DNA of 63,435 nt, from the NCBI GenBank assembly GCA_041482015.1, contig JBGPCZ010000009.1, forward strand, positions 1-63,435. The letters run 5' to 3'. This document shows positions 41,748-50,618 of this stretch, in pieces. Numbering within the stretch: position 1 is the first letter of the stretch; every line of letters begins with the position of its first letter. The notes beneath the pieces were generated by a model that did no database searches, was not told where the DNA came from, and saw only the letters and a list, made by a program, of their open reading frames with translations. A program made the position numbers and the translations under genes. The DNA is from JACQFK01 sp041482015 (lineage in GTDB: Bacteria; Planctomycetota; MHYJ01; JACPRB01).

Positions 41748-44567
41748 ATGGCAGCTCCGGAAGATCGGATGAAGCCGTCTCCCAGGCGCCCTTCGGGAAC
41801 CCTCCGCCCCGTCCCCCGCGCCGTCTCTTCAGGCCGTCCAAAGTTACTCATCGCCATGCTCTTCATCGGCGGACTTCTCATCGTCGGGATCGTGGTCCTC
41901 ATCCTGAACCCCGCCACGGCTCCACCGCCGCCGATCCATCGCGCGCCGGCCGACGTCGCGAACGAAATCACGCCGCTGCCCGCGCCGATCCCCAGGCCGG
42001 CAGAAGCCACCGTGCCCATCCCGCCGCCATCCCCGCCCCCTCCCGCGGTCAAGCCCGATCCCTCGGTCCGCGAGGCGGCTAAGACCGAGTTCCGCGTCCG
42101 CCGAAATGAGACCCGGAAGAAGGCCATGGAGCATCTCGAGGAGGCGCGCCGCGAACTCGTTGAAGAGAAGAAGGCCGCCGGGGAGGCCGCCGCCGCGCTC
42201 CGCGACCGTCTCTCCACTCGGCCGGTCACCCTTGCCCTCCGAGGAGGCGCGACGCTCGCCGGCGCCCTCGTCCGCTCCTTCACGATGCAGGAGGCCGAGA
42301 TCGATGCGGGCGGAAAGCAGATCTCCGTCCCGTGGGACTCCGTCGAGCTTGCGTCTCTCCGGTCCGCGGCCGACTCCCTCTTCGAAGCCTCGAGCGCCAA
42401 GGACCAGTTCGAACGCGGCCGATTCTTCATCGCGCGCCGCATGTGGACGGAGGCGGGGGAGGCGTTCGAGCGTGCGGGAAGGCTGGGGGAAGACTTCGTA
42501 CCGCGCGTCCTCGAGTTCAAGGATGTCCTCACCCGGCTCGCCTCGGGCAAGGGCGGTTTCCGCGGGTCGGCCCGGCGGGCGGGACGCGAGTCGGTCCTTC
42601 TGGGTTATGACTGGCGGGATCCGAGGCAGCTCGAGGACTGGACGGAGGGACTCATGCTTTCCGACGGGACGGCGACGCTGGAGTCGAAGGTCGCGACCCT
42701 CCGCGGCGGCTCCGAGGATCCCTTTTTCTTCTCGGGAGAACTTGCCGTGGAGCTCAAGGTCGCCTCGACGGCGCCCATGCTCCTTGGCTTCTTCGTCGGA
42801 CCGACCGGCGGGTACGAGGTCGAGATCGGACCCGCGGGCGCGACGCTCTACCGCATCGACCCCGCCAGGGGCGAGAAGGACCGTCGTCGTGCCGTCGCGA
42901 AGAGTGAGTCGGTGAAGATCGTCGCCGGCACGACCCACGACCTCCGGATCCGGGCAAAGAACTGGAGGATCACGATCTCGGTCGACCGTCATGATACGGC
43001 CTTTCTGGAGGATGCGCCTTCGAAGGGGCTGCCGCCCTCCGGCTCCTTCAGCATCGGGGTCGCCGGTGGGAAACTGACGCTGGGCGCGCCGCTCCTCCTC
43101 CGCGGCCGCGCGCGGCGGGAGGAGCTCGACACGCGCCTGGGCGAGGCGGAGGTGCTGGTCCGCCGCGCCCTCGAATCGGAGCTCGACCAGATCCGGGACC
43201 GCCGCGAGCGCAACCTCGCGATGAGGGCGCTCGGCGTGACGCCCGACCTTGCGCTCAGTTCCGACGATCCGTATTTCATCTCGAGGATCGGGAGCTTCAC
43301 CGACCTCGTGGAGGGATACGAGAAGCTGAAGAAGTCGATCCTGGGCTACCTGGGCGGGCACGGGGCGCGCGATTTCGATCCCGAGGAGTGGGAGAGGAAG
43401 GCTGGCGAGATGATCGCGAAATACCCGGAGGTCCCGTCGCTCTACTTCCTCCGCTCGGCGTACCACGACGACGCCCAGGAGCGAGCGCTCGCGAAGGCGG
43501 ATCTGGCGAAGGCGTTGGAGCTCTTTCCCGAGTTTCCAGAGGCACTCCTCCGGCGGGCGAGCTACCTCCTCGAGTCCCGCGACCTCGCGGCCGCGCTTGA
43601 GGAGGCGAACCGGGCGATCGACGTGGCGCCCGACCTCGCCGAGGCGTACGTGATGCGGGCCCGGGCGACGTTTGCGACGTCGCCCGCGGCGATGGAGTCC
43701 TATCTCGAAGACCTGGCGCTGGCGCGGAAGCTCGACCCGGGCGACGCCGAGGCCGCCCACTACTTCCGGGTCCTCCCGCGCGAGGCGCGCGGTCCACGCG
43801 ACCTGGGGTGCCGGTTCGCGACCGAGACGGCCCACTACCTCGTGACGACCGACATCGGCGACGAAGCGACGAGGCGGTACGGCGAGGCGCTCGAGGCGGC
43901 GTGGGGCCACTACGTCGAGACGTTCAAGGGGATCCCGCTCCAGAAAAACCGCAGGAAGCCGCGGGTCGCGATCTTCCAGACCGCGGAGAACTACCACATG
44001 TACTTCGAACTGATCTCCGAGAGCCGCGGGATGCAGACGCTGGGGATCTTCCGTCCCGAGTACGAGGAGCTTGTCCTCTTCGAGTCGGCGGACCGGCGCG
44101 AGACGATGGAGACGCTTTTCCACGAGGCCTTCCATCACTTCATGACCCTGATGACCGGCGCCTTCCCGCCGTACTGGTACAACGAGGGGATGGCCGACTT
44201 CATGGGCGGGATCGAGGTGGAGGGCGCGAAGGTCGTGAAGCGGGCGGTCGTGTTGGAGAACCACGTCCACTGGATGCGGTACCTGATCGAGGAGAAGCAA
44301 GCGTGGCCGTTCGAGGACCTCATGCTCGAGACGCCGCGGGAGTTCTACGGCCCCAACGCCGACCTCAAGTACGCTCAGGCCTGGTCGATGATCCACTTCT
44401 TCCACGAGGCGGAGGAGGGGAAGTACCGCCCGCTGATTGCGGCCTATTTCGAGGAACTCCGCCTGGAGAAGTCGCCGAAGGAGGCGTACGAGGCGGTGTT
44501 CAAGGAGAAGGTCACGGCGCTCGAAACGGCCTGGAAGTACTACGTAAGGCGCCTCCGGACCTGGTAG
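41748..44567 (+). CDS. Membrane-anchored DUF1570-type gluzincin metallopeptidase with TPR-like region
   Basis: A 939-residue protein. After a basic N-terminus, one transmembrane helix (LLIAMLFIGGLLIVGIVVLI) is followed by a Pro-rich linker, a coiled coil (RRNETRKKAMEHLEEARREL), a beta-sandwich region, and TPR-like helices near 590-680. The C-terminal part carries LFHEAFHHFMTLMTG with His792, Glu793 and His796, and YWYNEGMADFMGG with Glu813. That is the HExxH plus distal Glu zinc site of gluzincins, in the DUF1570 context. The predicted role is a periplasmic peptidase, with TPRs for partner or substrate binding. The start is supported by the promoter position; ATG 41769 is an alternative. Confidence 0.85.
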   Translation: MAAPEDRMKPSPRRPSGTLRPVPRAVSSGRPKLLIAMLFIGGLLIVGIVVLILNPATAPPPPIHRAPADVANEITPLPAPIPRPAEATVPIPPPSPPPPAVKPDPSVREAAKTEFRVRRNETRKKAMEHLEEARRELVEEKKAAGEAAAALRDRLSTRPVTLALRGGATLAGALVRSFTMQEAEIDAGGKQISVPWDSVELASLRSAADSLFEASSAKDQFERGRFFIARRMWTEAGEAFERAGRLGEDFVPRVLEFKDVLTRLASGKGGFRGSARRAGRESVLLGYDWRDPRQLEDWTEGLMLSDGTATLESKVATLRGGSEDPFFFSGELAVELKVASTAPMLLGFFVGPTGGYEVEIGPAGATLYRIDPARGEKDRRRAVAKSESVKIVAGTTHDLRIRAKNWRITISVDRHDTAFLEDAPSKGLPPSGSFSIGVAGGKLTLGAPLLLRGRARREELDTRLGEAEVLVRRALESELDQIRDRRERNLAMRALGVTPDLALSSDDPYFISRIGSFTDLVEGYEKLKKSILGYLGGHGARDFDPEEWERKAGEMIAKYPEVPSLYFLRSAYHDDAQERALAKADLAKALELFPEFPEALLRRASYLLESRDLAAALEEANRAIDVAPDLAEAYVMRARATFATSPAAMESYLEDLALARKLDPGDAEAAHYFRVLPREARGPRDLGCRFATETAHYLVTTDIGDEATRRYGEALEAAWGHYVETFKGIPLQKNRRKPRVAIFQTAENYHMYFELISESRGMQTLGIFRPEYEELVLFESADRRETMETLFHEAFHHFMTLMTGAFPPYWYNEGMADFMGGIEVEGAKVVKRAVVLENHVHWMRYLIEEKQAWPFEDLMLETPREFYGPNADLKYAQAWSMIHFFHEAEEGKYRPLIAAYFEELRLEKSPKEAYEAVFKEKVTALETAWKYYVRRLRTW

Positions 44568-44619
44568 GAGCAGAAGGATCCCCCGTTGCCGAGAAAAGCA
44601 CACGTTGGCTGCATCATCG

Positions 44620-44659
44620 CTTCCCATGGAACAGAGCGCGCGGCTGGCATCATGGGAAG
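44620..44659. terminator. 9-bp hairpin between convergent genes
   Basis: CTTCCCATG (44620-44628) pairs perfectly with CATGGGAAG (44651-44659) around a 22-base loop, between the metallopeptidase stop and the kinase stop. There is no T-run. The remainder of this 105-base gap shows nothing else. Confidence 0.5.
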
Positions 44660-44672
44660 GGGATTCGACGGG

Positions 44673-47471
44673 CTACGGCTTGAGATCCCGAAGGATCTTT
44701 TCGATTTGCGGCCTCATCGGAGAACCGGTGGGAAGAAGCTCCAGGGCCTTTCCGAGATCCTCACGAGCGCCCGCAGAGTCACCTTTGATTGATCGTGCCA
44801 GCCCGCGGTTGGCATGGGCCATCGCGTAGCATGGATTCAACCCGATCGCGGACGTGCAGTCGCGGATCGAACCTTCAAGGTCCCCTTTGAGGCGAAGGAC
44901 GGTGGCGCGGTTATTCCAGGCGTTGGGCACCTTGGGATTGAGTTCCAGGGCCTTCCCGAGATCCTCCAGGGCGCCGTCGAGGTCTCCCTTCCGCATGCGG
45001 ACGATCCCCCGATTCGAATACGGGGTCGCATAGTCGGGCTTGAGCTTGATCGCGAGGGTGTGGTCGGCGAGCGCCCCGTCGATGTCTCCGCGGGTCTCGC
45101 GGATCGCTCCGCGGTTGGTCAAGGGCGTCGGATTCTTCGGGTCAGCCTCGATTGCACGGCCGAGGTCGGCGAGTGCACCTTCGAGGTCCCCCCTCTGGCG
45201 TTTCACGTCCGCGCGATTCGTGAAAGCCCCCGAGTGGTGCGGGTCGAGCTCTAGGGCGCGGTTGAAGTCGGCGAGAGCGGCATCAAGGTCGTCGAGGGCA
45301 AGGCGGGAGTTGCCGCGGTTGTAGATGGCCGAGGCATGCGTGGGATCGCCAGCGAGCGTTCGGGTGAAGTCTGCGATGGCCCCTTCGTGATCACCGGTCT
45401 CAACTCTCAGGAGGCCGCGCTCGAAGGGCGCGCGCACACTTCGGGGGGAAAGCTCCATTGCGCGGTTCAGGTCGGACCGGGCTCCCCCTAGGTCTCCCAT
45501 TTCGTGCCTGACGGCCGCCCGATCCATGAACGCCTCCGCCCAGCGAGGGTTGAGCTCCAAGGCTCGATTGAAATCGGCGAGTGCGCCCTTTCGGTCTCCT
45601 GATCGTTTCCGGGTATCTCCACGGCTTGCGTAGCCGGGGGCCCAGTCGGGGACGAGGCGTACGACCCGTTCGTGGTCCGCGAGCGCTTCGTCGAGGCGGC
45701 CCAGGATCGCCAGGTCCATGCCCCGGTTGTAGTAGTCGATGTAAGAGCGATCGTTGATCTCGATCGCGCGGGAGAAGTCCCGGATCGCGCCTTCCCGGTC
45801 TCCCTTGCGGCTTCGCGTGATTCCGCGATTGTGCACGGCTCCCAGGTAGGCGGGGTCGAGCCTGAGCGCGGACGTGTAGCACTCGATCGCCTTGTCGGGG
45901 TCACGGGGTCCCGGCCCGGCCTCGGCTCCGTAAATCACCCCCCTTAGGAAATGGAGCTCGGCGAGGTGGCCCCCGATGGGTTCGACGGCGTCGCAGATCG
46001 CGAGTGCCTCCATGGGACGTCCCAAGACCTGGGCGTTCTGGGCGCGGGCGAGTTGGGCATACTCGTTCCCGGGGTCCACCTGGAGTGCCGCCTCGAACTC
46101 CTTCGCCGCTTCGTCGACCTTGTCGTGGACCATCACGAGGATCCGGCCCCGCTGATAGTGGGCGACGCTCAGCCGTGGGTTGATCCTCAACGCTTCCGTG
46201 TAGGCATTCAAGGCGTCGTCTGACCGATCGGCCCGCTCGAGGAGAATGGCCTTGTCCATCCATGCGCGCGCGGAACGGGGCGCGCGGGTAAGCCCCTCTT
46301 CCAGGAGCCTGATTCCACGCTCCCGGCCTTCACGCGTGGTGGGAAGTCGTTCGAGTCGGGCACGGATGGGGCCGAAGATCTCGTCCTCGAGCCGCCTTTC
46401 CAAGGCCACCGCCCGATCCTCGCGGTGGGCGATCCAGTAAACCCCGAAGGAGAGCGTCGCCAGGATCGCCAGGGCGCTGGCGATCGAGAGCGCCTTGCGC
46501 TTCGCGGCCGCGCGCCAGAGCTTGTAGAGGGGCGACGGCTTGCGCGCCAGAACGGGGTCGCCTTCCAGCCAGCGGCGGAGGTCGTCGGCCAGCTCGCGGG
46601 CGGTCGCGTAGCGGCCCGCGCTCGCCGGCGAAAGCGCCTTCAGGCAGACCGCCTCGAGCTCCGCGGGGATCGTCGGGTCCTTCTGACGGGGCGGGACGAC
46701 TTCGCCCGCGGCCGCCTTCTCCAGGAGCACCGCCGTCTGCGCCGCCGCGCGCGGCGGCCGGCCCGTCAGCATCGAATACAGGATCCCGCCCAGCGCGTAG
46801 ACGTCGCTCCGCGCGTCGATCGCGCCGATCTCCCCCCGCGCCTGCTCGGGCGGCATGTACTGGAGCGTGCCGAGCACGAGCCCCGTCGCCGTCAGCCCCG
46901 TCCCGCGCTCCACGCCCGCGCCGCCCTCGATCCGCAGGTCGTCGACGACCCGCGCGATCCCCCAGTCGAGCACGAACACCTGCTCGTTCGCGCCCACCAT
47001 GACGTTCGCGGGCTTCAGGTCACGGTGGACGATCCCGCGGTCGTGCGCCTGCTGGACGACCGCGCAGACCTGGACGAGGACGCGGACCAGGAGCCTTCGA
47101 TCACGCGTCTGGGCGATCACCCGGTCGAGCGTGCGCCCCTCGACCAGCTTCATCGTGTAGTAGGCGCGCCCGTCGGGGAGGAGCCCCAGGTCGTGGATCG
47201 GGACGACGCCGGGGTGGTCGATCCGGGTCATCGTCTGCGCCTCGGCGCGGAAGCGCTCGATCCACTCGGGCGAGGAGAGCTCGGCGGCCAGGACCTTCAT
47301 CGCGACGTCGCGGCCCAGGCGGTGGTCGCGCGCGGTGAAGACCTCGCCCATGCCGCCGCGGGCGAGGCGGCCGGTCACCTCGTAGCGGCCGTCGATGACG
47401 AGCTCGAGGGGCGCGTTGTCCTCGGCCACGAGGCCTCGCAGGTGGTCGAACGCCCGGTCGTCGATCGTCAT
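44673..47471 (-). CDS. Membrane Ser/Thr protein kinase with long TPR sensor region
   Basis: A 932-residue kinase. The catalytic domain has ARGGMGEVF, Lys59 in VAMKVL, HRDLKPAN with HRD at 149-151, and LDWGIAR at 168-174, where DWG replaces DFG, a variant common in planctomycete kinases. One transmembrane helix at 327-348 (ALSIASALAILATLSFGVYW) precedes about 14 tetratricopeptide repeats of the type RGxxxxxxGDLxGALADF that fill the rest of the protein. The repeats should lie in the periplasm and bind peptides or proteins. Its start overlaps the end of the sigma factor gene by four bases (ATGA), so the pair forms a sigma/kinase operon. Confidence 0.95.
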   Translation of the reverse strand: MTIDDRAFDHLRGLVAEDNAPLELVIDGRYEVTGRLARGGMGEVFTARDHRLGRDVAMKVLAAELSSPEWIERFRAEAQTMTRIDHPGVVPIHDLGLLPDGRAYYTMKLVEGRTLDRVIAQTRDRRLLVRVLVQVCAVVQQAHDRGIVHRDLKPANVMVGANEQVFVLDWGIARVVDDLRIEGGAGVERGTGLTATGLVLGTLQYMPPEQARGEIGAIDARSDVYALGGILYSMLTGRPPRAAAQTAVLLEKAAAGEVVPPRQKDPTIPAELEAVCLKALSPASAGRYATARELADDLRRWLEGDPVLARKPSPLYKLWRAAAKRKALSIASALAILATLSFGVYWIAHREDRAVALERRLEDEIFGPIRARLERLPTTREGRERGIRLLEEGLTRAPRSARAWMDKAILLERADRSDDALNAYTEALRINPRLSVAHYQRGRILVMVHDKVDEAAKEFEAALQVDPGNEYAQLARAQNAQVLGRPMEALAICDAVEPIGGHLAELHFLRGVIYGAEAGPGPRDPDKAIECYTSALRLDPAYLGAVHNRGITRSRKGDREGAIRDFSRAIEINDRSYIDYYNRGMDLAILGRLDEALADHERVVRLVPDWAPGYASRGDTRKRSGDRKGALADFNRALELNPRWAEAFMDRAAVRHEMGDLGGARSDLNRAMELSPRSVRAPFERGLLRVETGDHEGAIADFTRTLAGDPTHASAIYNRGNSRLALDDLDAALADFNRALELDPHHSGAFTNRADVKRQRGDLEGALADLGRAIEADPKNPTPLTNRGAIRETRGDIDGALADHTLAIKLKPDYATPYSNRGIVRMRKGDLDGALEDLGKALELNPKVPNAWNNRATVLRLKGDLEGSIRDCTSAIGLNPCYAMAHANRGLARSIKGDSAGAREDLGKALELLPTGSPMRPQIEKILRDLKP

Positions 47472-48208
47472 TCGCGCAGGCGGTTGCCGAACAGTTCGCG
47501 CACCTCCGCCTCGGCCTCCTTCTCGTCCGTCACCGTGTCGCGCACCCTCATTAATACGAGTTCGCGCAATCTCTTTCGGGTCCGGAAGAGGAGGTTGGTG
47601 ACGTCGGTCATGCTGACGCCGTGCTCCCGGGCAAGAGCTTCATAGCTCGGGGGGCCCCCGGGCGGTGCGTCGATGTCGCGGGCGGCGAAGATGCGGAACG
47701 CGCGCTCCTGGCCCGCCTCGCGGCATTCCTTTTCGAGGGCGCCGACCGCCTGGTCGAGCACCGAGCGGCCCCACTCGCGGAGGAAGGTCTCCTCGGGGCT
47801 GCGGTCGGCGGAGGGATGGAACTCCTCGACCTTGTCGAGCGAGGTGACGGCGGCGCCGCCGCCCCTCTTGAGCGCGGTCCGCGCGCGGTGCTCGAGGCGG
47901 GCAAAGTTGTCGAGCGCGGCCATGACGTACGACCGGAAGCGTCCGCGCTCGGGCGCGAGCCGGGAGAGGAACTCCTTCTCGCAGAGCGCGGCGAAGAAGT
48001 CCTGCGCGAGGTCGCGCGCCTCGTCGTGCGGCTTGTTCCACTTGCGGCGGAAGTAGGCGTAGATGGGCCGCCAGTAGAGCCGGGCCAGCTCCTCGAGTGA
48101 CGCGCGGTACGTCTCCGCCGCGGGATCGCCCGCGGCGAGCACGGTGGTCCAGCGGGTCGTCGGGAATTCCGCCCGGGAGCCGTCCTTCGTGGTGGCTGGG
48201 TCGTTCAT
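47468..48208 (-). CDS. ECF-like sigma factor coupled to the TPR kinase
   Basis: A 246-residue sigma70-family protein starting MNDPATTKDGSRAEFPTTRW. The phrase FPTTRWTTVLAAGD is typical of planctomycete ECF groups associated with Ser/Thr kinases. Region 2 is LYWRPIYAYFRRKWNKPHDE with ARDLAQDFFAALCEKEFL and RFRSYVMAALDNF. Region 4 is SYEALAREHGVSMTDVTNLL with FRTRKRLREL. The C-terminal tail (RDTVTDEKEAEAEVRELF) has Thr and acidic residues that could be phosphorylated. It overlaps the kinase start by four bases. No anti-sigma gene is present, so control by kinase phosphorylation is the simplest inference. Confidence 0.92.
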   Translation of the reverse strand: MNDPATTKDGSRAEFPTTRWTTVLAAGDPAAETYRASLEELARLYWRPIYAYFRRKWNKPHDEARDLAQDFFAALCEKEFLSRLAPERGRFRSYVMAALDNFARLEHRARTALKRGGGAAVTSLDKVEEFHPSADRSPEETFLREWGRSVLDQAVGALEKECREAGQERAFRIFAARDIDAPPGGPPSYEALAREHGVSMTDVTNLLFRTRKRLRELVLMRVRDTVTDEKEAEAEVRELFGNRLRE

Positions 48209-48230
48209 GGCGACGCGGGCCGATTCTACC

Positions 48231-48263
48231 CGATAAGATAAGTGCCGCGCATTTATCTTATCG
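48231..48263. promoter_or_regulatory. 14-bp inverted repeat in the divergent sigma/kinase promoter region
   Basis: CGATAAGATAAGTG (48231-48244) pairs with CATTTATCTTATCG (48250-48263), with one G-T wobble and a five-base loop, CCGCG. It lies between the divergent sigma factor and jelly-roll protein genes. The position and symmetry suit an operator; AT-rich arms could also contain -10 boxes for both directions. Confidence 0.6.
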
Positions 48264-48308
48264 CCCGGAGGAGGCGTAACTTTCGAGGGGGGGACCGCTA
48301 TCAAAGGC

Positions 48309-49232
48309 ATGCCGAGAAAGGACGAGAAGGCGACGCTCCGGCAGCGCGTCTCCAACGGCGTCATGACCGGCGGCGTCGTGCTCCTCCTGGGCGCGCTGGT
48401 CGGCGCGTTCGTCGTCGTCCCCGTCCTCCTCATCCAGTCCTCGCGCCGGAAGGAGGCGGACGAGACCGATGCGCTGCGTCGCGCAGAGGCGAAGGAGGAG
48501 AAGAAACCCGCCTTCGCCGAGCCTTCGGCGGGCAGGCCGGCGGCGATCGCGAAGGCCCCCGAGCTCCCGAAGCTGCCCGCGCCCGCTCCCGAGCCCGTGA
48601 AGGCCCCGCGCGCCGAGCCCCAGCAGATCTCCGTCGCCCCCCCCGCCCCGTCGGCCCCGCCCGCTCCCGCCCCGAAGGAGGCCCAGCCGGTCGACGCTGA
48701 GGGGTTCATCCGCCACTGGCTCGTCCTCGCGCCGATCCGGAGCCAGCAGCTGCCGTTCTCGGGGCAGCAGGAGATCCACAAGTCGCAGATCCCGAACGAG
48801 GGCAGGATCCGCCCGAGGGAGGGGGACCGCCAGGCGTTCGCCGAGAAGGAGCGCACGTGGGTGAAGCACGCGGCGGCCGAGTTCTTTGTCGACTTCCAGA
48901 AGATCGTCGGCGCCGGCCGGAGCGACGACGCGATCGCCTACGCGGTCTGCTACGTCCACGCGCCGCAGGCGATGACCGGCCTCAAGCTCCAGATGGGCTC
49001 GAACGACCAGGCCAAGGTCTACCTGAACGGCGCGCACCACCTCGTGGTCGACAAGTCGCGCACGCTGGCGAAGGACCAGAGCATCGCCAACGACATCCAG
49101 CTCCAACGGGGCGAGAACCTCCTCGTCTTCAAGGTCGTCAACGAGAAGGGCGGCTGGTCGGGCTGTATCCGATTCACCGACCGCACCAACCAGCCCGTGA
49201 AGAACCTTCAAATCGCGCTCGCGCCCCAGTAG
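48309..49232 (+). CDS. Membrane-anchored protein with C-terminal jelly-roll-like domain
   Basis: A 307-residue protein: basic N-terminus, one transmembrane helix at about 17-42 (GVMTGGVVLLLGALVGAFVV), a charged then Pro/Ala-rich linker of some 90 residues, and a C-terminal beta domain. This last part (LKLQMGSNDQAKVYLNGAHH, then GENLLVFKVVNEKGGWSGCI) resembles galactose-binding-like jelly rolls found beside glycosidases. The linker probably spans the periplasm or peptidoglycan. The gene is divergent from the sigma/kinase operon and precedes the EHD-like GTPase by 32 bases. No catalytic motif is visible. Confidence 0.75.
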   Translation: MPRKDEKATLRQRVSNGVMTGGVVLLLGALVGAFVVVPVLLIQSSRRKEADETDALRRAEAKEEKKPAFAEPSAGRPAAIAKAPELPKLPAPAPEPVKAPRAEPQQISVAPPAPSAPPAPAPKEAQPVDAEGFIRHWLVLAPIRSQQLPFSGQQEIHKSQIPNEGRIRPREGDRQAFAEKERTWVKHAAAEFFVDFQKIVGAGRSDDAIAYAVCYVHAPQAMTGLKLQMGSNDQAKVYLNGAHHLVVDKSRTLAKDQSIANDIQLQRGENLLVFKVVNEKGGWSGCIRFTDRTNQPVKNLQIALAPQ

Positions 49233-49264
49233 CGAAAATCGCCGCCGCGTGACACAATAGGGGC

Positions 49265-50617
49265 GTGCAGCAGCTGCTTGACGACATCGCGCTCGCCGTC
49301 CAGCGGATCTACCGCGAGGCGTGCGACCCGCTCTCGGACAAGTTCGCCTTCGAGCGGCGTCCCGACGAGGGCGAGATCGCCGGCGCGCCGACGGTCCTCT
49401 TCCTCGGGAACCACTCGTCGGGGAAGTCGACGTTCATCAACCACCTGCTCGGCCAGCCGGTCCAGAAGACGGGGCTCGCGCCGACCGACGACGCGTTCAC
49501 GGTCCTTTCCTTCGGCGGCGCGGAGGAGGAGCGCGAGGGGCAGGCGGTCGTCTCGAACCCGTCGCTTCCCTACGCGGGTCTCCGCAGCTTCGGCCCCGAC
49601 CTCCTCTCGCATTTCCGGCTCAAGCTCCGGCCGATCCCGCTCCTCCGCGAGGTGACGCTGATCGACTCGCCGGGCATGATCGACGCCGCGAAGGAAGGCT
49701 CGGGCCGCGGCTACGACTTCGCGGGCGCGGTCCGATGGTTCGCGGAGCGGGCGGACGTCGTCCTGGTCTTTTTCGACCCCGAGAAGCCGGGCACGACGGG
49801 CGAGACGCTCCAGGTGTTCACGCAGTCGCTCCAGGGGATCGACCACAAGCTCCAGATCGTGATGAACAAGATGGACCGCTTCGACGGCCTCCAGGATTTC
49901 GCACGGGCCTACGGGGCGCTCTGTTGGAACCTGGGGAAGGTGATCCCGCGGAAGGACCTGCCGCACATCCACACGACGTTCGTGCCGGTCGAGGGCGCGC
50001 CACCGCCCAAGCTGCCGACGGGCGACTTCGAGAAGTCCCGCGAGGAGCTCGTCCGCGAGATCCGCCGCGCGCCGGCGCGCCGCGTGGACAACCTTGTCAC
50101 CCAGCTCGAGGACCACGGCCAACGCCTCCAGATGCAGGCGCGCGTGATCGACGAGGCGGGGAGGACGCTCCGGCGGTTCCGCCTGAAGGTCTGGGGCATG
50201 CTCGTCATGATCGTGCTTTTTGGCACGATGGCGGGCGGGATCACGATCGCGGCGGGCACGGTGTCCCACTGGGTGACCGCGACGGTCTTCGGCGCCGTGG
50301 CGCTCGTGGCGTGGCTCGGAACGTTCGCGGTCCGCGAGCTCGTGAAGGGCCAGGCGAAGCAGATCGCGGCGGGGCTGGGGGACGTCTTCGAGCGGGTCCA
50401 CTCGCGCGAGCTGCTGGTGCGCGACCGGGTGGACGATCTCCGCGCGCTCTGGACGAAGGTCCACCCGCGAGCGCGCGCGGCGCTCGAGAAGGTGGGCGCG
50501 CTCGCTTTCCCGCGGTTCCGGTCGGCCGAGCGCCAGCGGCTGGCGCAGGCGCTCGAGAAGGAGATTCCGGAGCTGCGGCAGAAGCTGCACCGCGAGCTCT
50601 CGTCCTCTCCCCGCTGA
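49265..50617 (+). CDS. EHD-like dynamin-family GTPase with two C-terminal membrane helices
   Basis: A 450-residue GTPase starting at GTG 49265. The G motifs are clear: P-loop GNHSSGKST at 48-56, TDDAF as switch I, DSPG at 134-137 and NKMD at 201-204. The sequence between and after them (RGYDFAGAVRWFAERADVVL, LQIVMNKMDRFDGLQDFARA, YGALCWNLGKV) follows eukaryotic EHD ATPases closely. EHD proteins bind membranes and usually have an N-terminal and C-terminal EH region; here the EH domain is absent. Two hydrophobic helices (about 308-330 and 336-356) are followed by a cytoplasmic helical tail. The role is probably membrane remodelling. The next gene starts one base after the stop. Confidence 0.88.
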   Translation: MQQLLDDIALAVQRIYREACDPLSDKFAFERRPDEGEIAGAPTVLFLGNHSSGKSTFINHLLGQPVQKTGLAPTDDAFTVLSFGGAEEEREGQAVVSNPSLPYAGLRSFGPDLLSHFRLKLRPIPLLREVTLIDSPGMIDAAKEGSGRGYDFAGAVRWFAERADVVLVFFDPEKPGTTGETLQVFTQSLQGIDHKLQIVMNKMDRFDGLQDFARAYGALCWNLGKVIPRKDLPHIHTTFVPVEGAPPPKLPTGDFEKSREELVREIRRAPARRVDNLVTQLEDHGQRLQMQARVIDEAGRTLRRFRLKVWGMLVMIVLFGTMAGGITIAAGTVSHWVTATVFGAVALVAWLGTFAVRELVKGQAKQIAAGLGDVFERVHSRELLVRDRVDDLRALWTKVHPRARAALEKVGALAFPRFRSAERQRLAQALEKEIPELRQKLHRELSSSPR

Positions 50618-50618
50618 C

